DNA of 19,358 nucleotides from contig CACYDL010000146.1 of assembly GCA_902773195.1 (NCBI GenBank), positions 1 to 19,358 on the forward strand. The letters run 5' to 3'. A program made the position numbers and the translations under genes. Below, piece after piece: positions 14,648-19,358 of this stretch (positions within the stretch are counted from its first letter, which is position 1; each line of letters starts with the position of its first letter). The DNA is from an uncultured Lachnospiraceae bacterium. GTDB lineage: Bacteria; Bacillota_A; Clostridia; Lachnospirales; Lachnospiraceae. Below the pieces are notes generated by a model. That model saw only the letters and a list, made by a program, of their open reading frames with translations. It ran no database searches and was not told the DNA's origin.

Positions 14648-16312
14648 ATGGCTTCAAATAAGGGGAAAAAGCGCAGGAAAAAGAGTATGGCCAGAACGGC
14701 GCTGAGAATTCTGCTGTTCACTGCTCTCGCCGCGCTGGCGTGCGCCTACGGCGCGGGCTGCTATCTGCTGAGGGGAAGATTCCTGCCGCATACTTATGTA
14801 AACGGCGTCGATTACAGCGAGATGACCGCCGGGGAGGCGGAGGCGCAGTTCCGCTCCGCCTACGAGGGGCGTGTGCTGACCATCGAGGAGAGAGGCGGCG
14901 GCCGCGAGACGGTGAATTACGACGATATCGGCTACCGGATCACCACGGGAGAGACCTTTCAGCAGCTGATCGACTCCCAGAATTACTACGCGTGGCCGCT
15001 CACCTATCTCGAGAAGACCCGCATCGTGACCAGGGAAGGCTTCGAGTACAGCGAATCCAGACTGGAGGAGGCGCTGAAGAACCTGGAATGCGTCAAAGGC
15101 GACCAGGTCCGGGAGCCGTCCGACGCGGAGATCATCAAGACGGAGACAGGCTTCACGATCCGGCCGGAGGATGAAGGAACCAGCCTGATTTTCGAGAAGC
15201 TTCTCGCCTCCGCGGAGGGCGCTGTCAACCGGTCGGAGACGGAGCTGGATCTCGAGGAGGCGGACTGCTACCGGAAACCGGAGATCTATGCGGACGACGA
15301 GACGCTTCTGAGCCAGATCGCCTCCATTGAGAAGGTGGAGAACACCGAGATCACCCTGGCGATGGAAGGAAACGTCTACGTCAGCCTCAGCAAGGCGGTA
15401 TTCCTTCCGTGGCTGTCCTTCTCCGACGGAGTGCTTTCCATCGACGAGTCGGAGGTAGAGTCCTATACCAACGGCCTGGCGGAGCAGTACGACACCTATC
15501 TGCACAAGCGCTCCTTCGTCACCTATGAGGGCGACACCGTGGAGGTGGGCGGCGGCAACTACGACAATTACGGCTACCAGATGGACCGCGAGAAGAGCGC
15601 CGTCATCATACGCGACGCCATCATGTCGGGCGTCAGCCAGACGGTCGCCCTGGAGTGGCTCAAGTACGGCCGCACGAGGGACGAGAGCGGCACCGATTTC
15701 GGCGACACATTTATCGAGATCAGCCTTGACCAGCAGCACATGTGGTTCCATCAGAACGGAGAGATCACCGTGAGCACAAGCGTCGTCACCGGAACGGCGA
15801 CGCCGACCCGCGCGACCCCCACCGGCTGCTTCCAGGTTCTCCAGGTGCTGAAGGATCACACCATGAAGGGAAGCTACGGGGAGTCCTTCGCGAACTATGT
15901 CATCGCGATCATGACCAACGGCATCGCGATCCACGACAGCTCGTGGCGCGATTCCTACGGCGGCGACATCTGGCTCTATTCCGGAAGCCACGGCTGCATC
16001 AACACGCCTTACAGCGCCGTGCAGGAGATCTTCGAGAACGTCACCTACGGGGTGCCCGTCATCATCTACGACCGCTACAACACGGTCCCGGAGGTGCACA
16101 ACGAGGCCTACCAGGGAGGCGAGGTCGAGGAAGACGACGAATACGAGTATGACTACGAGGACTACGACTACGACTATGACTACGACGGCTATTACGATGA
16201 GGACGTAGACTATGAGTCTTCGTATTATTACGACGATGACTACGAGTACAATGTGTATGACGATGAAGGCGGCGACGGGAGCTACGAGTCGTATGACGAT
16301 TCGGACTACTGA
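14648..16312 (+). CDS. L,D-transpeptidase with PG-binding region and Asp/Tyr-rich tail
   Basis: A second YkuD-type transpeptidase of 554 residues, built differently from the one before it. A basic start (KKRRKK) and one helix (about 17-42) anchor it. Residues about 45-340 match the tandem peptidoglycan-binding regions seen in VanW/YkuD proteins (VNGVDYSEMTAGEAEA; TIRPEDEGTSL). The YkuD domain (about 355-475) begins FIEISLDQQHMWF and holds TGTATPTRATPTG, H429 in IAIHDSSWR and C450 in SGSHGCINTP, the usual catalytic pair. After VIIYDRY the chain ends in 63 residues (492-554) made almost only of Asp, Glu, Tyr, Gly and Ser, with 19 Tyr. GGGAGGG stands six bases before ATG 14648. A strong terminator follows, so it is the last gene of the unit. 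Confidence 0.93.
   Translation: MASNKGKKRRKKSMARTALRILLFTALAALACAYGAGCYLLRGRFLPHTYVNGVDYSEMTAGEAEAQFRSAYEGRVLTIEERGGGRETVNYDDIGYRITTGETFQQLIDSQNYYAWPLTYLEKTRIVTREGFEYSESRLEEALKNLECVKGDQVREPSDAEIIKTETGFTIRPEDEGTSLIFEKLLASAEGAVNRSETELDLEEADCYRKPEIYADDETLLSQIASIEKVENTEITLAMEGNVYVSLSKAVFLPWLSFSDGVLSIDESEVESYTNGLAEQYDTYLHKRSFVTYEGDTVEVGGGNYDNYGYQMDREKSAVIIRDAIMSGVSQTVALEWLKYGRTRDESGTDFGDTFIEISLDQQHMWFHQNGEITVSTSVVTGTATPTRATPTGCFQVLQVLKDHTMKGSYGESFANYVIAIMTNGIAIHDSSWRDSYGGDIWLYSGSHGCINTPYSAVQEIFENVTYGVPVIIYDRYNTVPEVHNEAYQGGEVEEDDEYEYDYEDYDYDYDYDGYYDEDVDYESSYYYDDDYEYNVYDDEGGDGSYESYDDSDY
16121..16309 (+). repeat. Low-complexity Asp/Glu/Tyr-coding stretch
   Basis: GAY-TAY codon alternation (gac-tac, gac-tat) encodes the Tyr-rich acidic tail of the second transpeptidase. 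Synonymous codons are mixed, which argues against very recent expansion and for selection on the protein. Confidence 0.8.
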
Positions 16313-16326
16313 TCGGTGACCGGAAG

Positions 16327-16373
16327 CCCGGGGAGGGATGGATGCGTTCATCCCTTCCCGGGGTGTTTTGTTT
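16327..16373 (+). terminator. Strong intrinsic terminator after the transpeptidase unit
   Basis: A 14-bp stem (16327-16340 with 16349-16362, one G-T pair) around loop GATGCGTT is followed by TGTTTTGTTTC. It begins 15 bases after the stop codon. Confidence 0.93.
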
Positions 16374-16440
16374 CTTCTGCCCGCGATCACAAATCACATC
16401 CGTTTTCTGTTTTGTGCCGCGGCATATGGAGTGACACCGG

Positions 16441-16472
16441 AAATACGGCCTTCGGCCGTGATTTACATGTAA
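16441..16472. promoter_or_regulatory. Hairpin and palindrome before the EEP gene
   Basis: AAATACGGCC-TTC-GGCCGTGATTT is an inverted repeat with one bulged G (16441-16464). It runs into a second short palindrome, TTACATGTAA (16463-16472), and TATAAC follows at 16477-16482. It could be an operator or leader element; no clear -35 is seen. Confidence 0.4.
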
Positions 16473-16505
16473 CCGGTATAACAGCGCATCAAAGAGGCAC
16501 ATCGC

Positions 16506-17582
16506 ATGAGGAGAGCAGGGAAAATCATCGGCATCGCCGCTGCGGTCTGCGTGGCTGCGTTCGCCGCGCTCCTCGTCTTTCTGACCGCGGCGGAGTACAG
16601 GCCGGCCGCGGTGGAGAGCGTCGGGATCACGGAGGGCGCCGGCGGCAGTGAGAAAAAAGACACGCCGGGACCCGGCACCGAGCTGACGGTGGTGTCCTGG
16701 AATGCGGGCTACGGCGCGCTGGGAGACAACGCGGATTTCTTCATGGACGGCGGACACATGGTCGTCAGCGCCGACCGGGAACGGGTGAACGCCAATCTCG
16801 GCGGGATCGCCGACCGTCTGGGAGAGCTGGACGCCGACGTCGTCTTTCTGCAGGAGGTCGACGAGGACTCCGCCAGATCCCACGGTATCGACGAGGTCTC
16901 CTTCTTCCGGTCCCGCTTCGGGGAGATGGATTCCGCCTTCGCGCCGAATTTCCGGGCGAAATTCGTGCCCTATCCGCTTCCTCCCATCGGCCGCGTGTCG
17001 AGCGGCATCCTGACATTCTCGGACTTCGGCATCCGGACCGCGGAGAGGCTGCGGCTGCCCTGTCCCTTCAAGTGGCCGGTCAGACTCGCCAATCTCAAGC
17101 GCTGCCTGCTCGTCACCAGGATTCCCGCCGGAGAGGACGGACGGGAGCTCGTCCTGGTGAACCTCCATCTGGAGGCCTACGACGACGGGGAGGGAAAGAT
17201 CGAGCAGACGAGGATGCTGAAGGAATTTCTTCAGGAAGAGGCGTCGAAGGGCAGCTATGTGATCGCCGGAGGGGACTTCAACCAGAGCTTTTCTTCCGTG
17301 GATATCTCCGCCTATGAGGCGCAGGAGGGGAAATGGGCTCCCGGTCTCATCGACACCGGCGAATTCGGGGAAGACTGGCAGTTCTTGATGGATGCGGAGA
17401 CCCCCAGCTGCAGATCCCTCGATCAGCCCTACGCGGGAGCGGACCGGGCGTCCTTCCAGTACTACGTCATCGACGGATTTATCGTGTCCGCCAATATCGA
17501 GGTAGAATCCTTCGGCGTTCTCGACGAGGCGTTCCGCTGCACGGACCACAATCCCGCCGTGATGAAGATCCGGCTCTTATAA
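16506..17582 (+). CDS. Membrane-anchored or secreted endonuclease/exonuclease/phosphatase-fold hydrolase
   Basis: An EEP-superfamily metal-dependent phosphodiesterase of 358 residues; members include nucleases, sphingomyelinases and inositol phosphatases. An N-terminal helix (about 7-28) with no good cleavage site suggests an anchor, with the enzyme outside. Motifs in order are VVSWNAGYG (N66), VFLQEVDEDS (E117, metal), NLHLEAYDDG (H221), IAGGDFNQSF (D257, N259) and the terminal CTDHNPAV (D347, H348). KWPVRLANLKRCLLVTRIP lies between. The set is complete, so it should be active, but the substrate cannot be read; there are no lipase-like loops that I recognise. AAAGAGG stands about 8 bases before ATG 16506. 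The AAA+ gene follows 67 bases on without a terminator on this strand. Confidence 0.88.
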   Translation: MRRAGKIIGIAAAVCVAAFAALLVFLTAAEYRPAAVESVGITEGAGGSEKKDTPGPGTELTVVSWNAGYGALGDNADFFMDGGHMVVSADRERVNANLGGIADRLGELDADVVFLQEVDEDSARSHGIDEVSFFRSRFGEMDSAFAPNFRAKFVPYPLPPIGRVSSGILTFSDFGIRTAERLRLPCPFKWPVRLANLKRCLLVTRIPAGEDGRELVLVNLHLEAYDDGEGKIEQTRMLKEFLQEEASKGSYVIAGGDFNQSFSSVDISAYEAQEGKWAPGLIDTGEFGEDWQFLMDAETPSCRSLDQPYAGADRASFQYYVIDGFIVSANIEVESFGVLDEAFRCTDHNPAVMKIRLL

Positions 17583-17649
17583 AAAACACGCCCTGCCGGC
17601 CAGAGGCTCAGGCAGCGATAAATACATCGGAGAGGATGGGACCAATACA

Positions 17650-19137
17650 ATGGAGCGAAATTTCATGAACGACGTTTACAGCGACCTGTTCGGCGGCGGA
17701 GGAAACCCCTCCCGGCCTGAATCTCCTTTCCCGGAGAAACCGGCAGCGGAGAACCCTGTGCAGGAGAATCCTGTCCCCGCGCCGGCCGCTCCCGGGACGG
17801 GCGCGGCGCCTGTACCGGAGGCCGGCGGGGAGAAGAACAGCCTCTTTCCGGAAGAGCCGTCCCCCGCGGAGAGCTTCCTTGCGGGCGCGGATCAGGTGAT
17901 CTCATCGCAGAACGACGCCCTCGCCCACGCCAGGGAAGCCCTGGAGGAGGCCAGAAAGCTGTTCGGCTCCATCTCGGACACGACCCGCGGCACGGAGGAG
18001 ATCCTGAACCAGACCCTCGGGAACATGGATGAGATCAAAAAAGAAGTGATGAAGGATTTCCTGGGCGAGGACGCCGCCGGAGACGCGGAGGAAAACGGAG
18101 CGTCCGGGGAGACCGCATCCGGGGCGCCGGCCGTCTCCGGAGAGGCGGAGGCCGCGGAGGAGCCGGAGGAGGATCCCCTCGAGCAGCTCGACAGCCTGAT
18201 CGGCCTCACGACGATCAAACAGGACGTCAGGGAGCTGACGGATTTTGCCAGCGTGCAGAAGATGAGAAAGGACGAGGGACTGAAATCCGTACCGGTCTCT
18301 CTGCATCTCGTATTTACGGGAAACCCCGGCACGGGCAAGACGACGGTCGCCAGAATCCTGGGCAGGCTTTATAAGAAAATCGGAATTCTCTCAAAGGGAC
18401 AGCTGGTGGAGGTCGACCGGTCCGGCCTGGTGGCGGGCTACGTCGGCCAGACAGCCATCAAGACCCAGGAGAAAATCGCCGAGGCGAGGGGCGGCGTCCT
18501 GTTTATCGACGAAGCCTATTCTCTCTCCCAGAAGGACGACGCCTTCGGCCAGGAATCCATCGATACCATCCTCAAGGCGATGGAGGACTACCGGGACGAT
18601 TTCGTCGTCGTGGTGGCCGGCTACACAAAGCCCATGGAGAAGTTCATCAACAGCAATCCGGGGCTCAAGTCCCGCTTCAACAAATACATCGAGTTCCCCG
18701 ACTACACCGTCGACGAGCTGGAGCAGATCTTCTACATGAACTGCGGCAAATACGACTACCGGGTCGAGGAAGACGCCAAAAAGCACATCCGCGAGATCAT
18801 CGTGCAGGCGAAGATCGAGAAGACGGAGAACTTCGCCAACGCCAGGGAGGTCAGGAATCTCTTTGAAAAGATCATCACCAACCAGGCGCAGCGCGTGCGC
18901 CAGATGGAGGATCCCTCTCCCGAGGACATGATGACGATCCGGATGGAGGACCTGCCGGTTTCCATCGACGATGAGCCTGCCGATGTGTCCGGTACCGGGA
19001 AAGCCCCGGAGGAGGAGCGCATCGCCGGAGGCAAAACGGACGGAACGGCCGGCCCCGCCGGGGAAGAAGGAGAGGGACCGGCCCCGTCGGAAGGGGAGGA
19101 GAAGGAGAGCTCTTTGACCGATGAAGACAATGCCTGA
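17650..19137 (+). CDS. CbbX/SpoVK-type AAA+ ATPase with disordered ends
   Basis: A cytoplasmic AAA+ ATPase of 495 residues in the family of SpoVK, CbbX and EccA, which remodel partner proteins. Residues 1-75 are Pro/Glu/Ala-rich and probably disordered. A helical stretch (about 80-140) resembles a coiled coil, and an acidic linker follows. The AAA core spans about 172-435: LDSLIGLTTIKQDVREL, Walker A GNPGTGKT (K230), pore loop GYVGQT (264-269), Walker B VLFIDEAYSL (D287, E288), sensor 1 VVVAGY, and the Arg finger in GLKSRFN (R342). The C-terminal lid has NAREVRNLFE. The last 60 residues are again acidic and disordered. The start ATG 17650 lacks a clear ribosome site; M6 at 17665 is an alternative. 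The stop overlaps the next start (ATGCCTGA). Confidence 0.9.
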   Translation: MERNFMNDVYSDLFGGGGNPSRPESPFPEKPAAENPVQENPVPAPAAPGTGAAPVPEAGGEKNSLFPEEPSPAESFLAGADQVISSQNDALAHAREALEEARKLFGSISDTTRGTEEILNQTLGNMDEIKKEVMKDFLGEDAAGDAEENGASGETASGAPAVSGEAEAAEEPEEDPLEQLDSLIGLTTIKQDVRELTDFASVQKMRKDEGLKSVPVSLHLVFTGNPGTGKTTVARILGRLYKKIGILSKGQLVEVDRSGLVAGYVGQTAIKTQEKIAEARGGVLFIDEAYSLSQKDDAFGQESIDTILKAMEDYRDDFVVVVAGYTKPMEKFINSNPGLKSRFNKYIEFPDYTVDELEQIFYMNCGKYDYRVEEDAKKHIREIIVQAKIEKTENFANAREVRNLFEKIITNQAQRVRQMEDPSPEDMMTIRMEDLPVSIDDEPADVSGTGKAPEEERIAGGKTDGTAGPAGEEGEGPAPSEGEEKESSLTDEDNA

Positions 19138-19358
19138 TTACGGAGAAGGGCGCGGCCGCGGAGACGGGGTGACGCATACCCACGGAGACGGGGTGACGCA
19201 TACCCACGGAGACGGGACGGTGCATACCCACGGAGACGGGACGGTGCATACCCACGGGGACGGGGCGGCGCATACCCACGGGGACGGGGCAGCGCATACC
19301 CACGGCCCCCACTCCCACACCCACGACCCGAAGGAGATACGAAGGATTATCAACCGGC
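19130..19358 (+). CDS. Start of His-rich protein, probable CsoR-type metal-sensing repressor (3' end outside)
   Basis: The frame opens at ATG 19130, eight bases inside the end of the AAA+ gene, and runs off the window. After MPDYGEGRGR come six octapeptides of the form GDGxxHTH, in identical pairs (VT, VT, TV, TV, AA, AA), then GPHSHTH and DPKEIRRIINR. A His-rich N-terminus leading into a helix of this type recalls the metal-sensing repressors (CsoR/DUF156) of Clostridia, in which a HxH tail precedes the xxVxNRLxRxxGH helix. Only the first residues of that helix are visible, so this is a reasoned guess; a His-rich metal chaperone or transporter fragment is possible. Overlap with the AAA+ stop suggests translational coupling. 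Confidence 0.6.
   Translation, partial: MPDYGEGRGRGDGVTHTHGDGVTHTHGDGTVHTHGDGTVHTHGDGAAHTHGDGAAHTHGPHSHTHDPKEIRRIINR
19160..19303 (+). repeat. Six 24-bp in-frame tandem repeats coding GDGxxHTH
   Basis: Units start at 19160, 19184, 19208, 19232, 19256 and 19280. Units 1-2 and 3-4 are identical in DNA, and units 5-6 differ by one base. Every unit ends CATACCCAC. Confidence 0.95.

Noticed and set aside
14654..16390. 578-codon open frame on the minus strand opposite the second transpeptidase
   Set aside because: Its Val/Ile/Arg-rich composition is the complement of the Asp/Tyr codons; not a real protein. The 485-codon frame at 12864-14321 and the 355-codon frame at 11036-12103 were rejected likewise.
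17583..17625. Terminator after the EEP gene
   Set aside because: The CTGCC/GGCAG hairpin has its T-run only on the minus strand, where no gene ends; on the plus strand A's precede the stem and no T's follow it.
19138..19353. Minus-strand frame with regular PSPWVC-type repeats at the window end
   Set aside because: It is only the reverse reading of the 24-bp His repeat; the plus-strand frame has a coupled start and a sensible continuation.

Overview
The window is GC-rich, tightly packed with genes and of Gram-positive type. Near-consensus sigma-A promoters (TTGACA/TATAAT), strong AGGAGG ribosome sites, hairpin-plus-T terminators, and families such as DUF4428, DUF937, VanY-type carboxypeptidases and paired L,D-transpeptidases all point to a high-GC member of the Clostridia, most likely Lachnospiraceae. 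This placement is inferred from gene content and protein style, not from a marker gene. I see no integrase, transposase, phage gene or CRISPR array; it reads as ordinary chromosome with a few odd details.

Layout. At 1-507 is the 3' end of guaB (IMP dehydrogenase). At 634-1791 is a membrane-anchored VanY-type D,D-carboxypeptidase. From a promoter near 1831-1859 runs a unit of a small Cro/XRE-type regulator, a PurO-type IMP cyclohydrolase, a stand-alone AICAR formyltransferase and a class II aldolase, closed by a strong two-way terminator at 5005-5050. Convergent to it is ilvE (minus strand). Its 3' end is followed by a 38-bp tandem repeat that looks derived from the last codons of ilvE itself. 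Behind ilvE, also on the minus strand, is a small three-helix membrane protein. On the plus strand follow a duplicated-type nitroreductase, tRNA-Gly(GCC) with perfect -35 and -10 hexamers, and a DUF937 protein with 60-bp internal repeats.

From 9017 onward the window is mostly cell envelope. An LTA-synthase-like phosphoglycerol transferase with an extra C-terminal domain is followed by an S66 LD-carboxypeptidase. A second unit holds a DUF4428 zinc-ribbon protein and two different L,D-transpeptidases, the second with a 63-residue Asp/Glu/Tyr tail, and ends in a strong terminator at 16327-16373. The last genes are a secreted or anchored EEP-fold hydrolase, a CbbX/SpoVK-type AAA+ ATPase, and the start of a gene with an octapeptide His repeat, probably a CsoR-type metal-sensing repressor cut by the window edge.

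How they fit. guaB, purO and the AICAR formyltransferase cover AICAR to IMP to XMP. VanY (pentapeptide to tetrapeptide), the two L,D-transpeptidases (tetrapeptide donors, 3-3 bridges) and LdcA (tetrapeptide to tripeptide) together form a set for L,D-type peptidoglycan remodelling within 16 kb. No single new system is obvious. The most unusual items are the ilvE-derived repeat array, the Tyr-rich transpeptidase tail, the homogenised His-repeat array and the unassigned C-terminal domain on the LTA-synthase-like protein.
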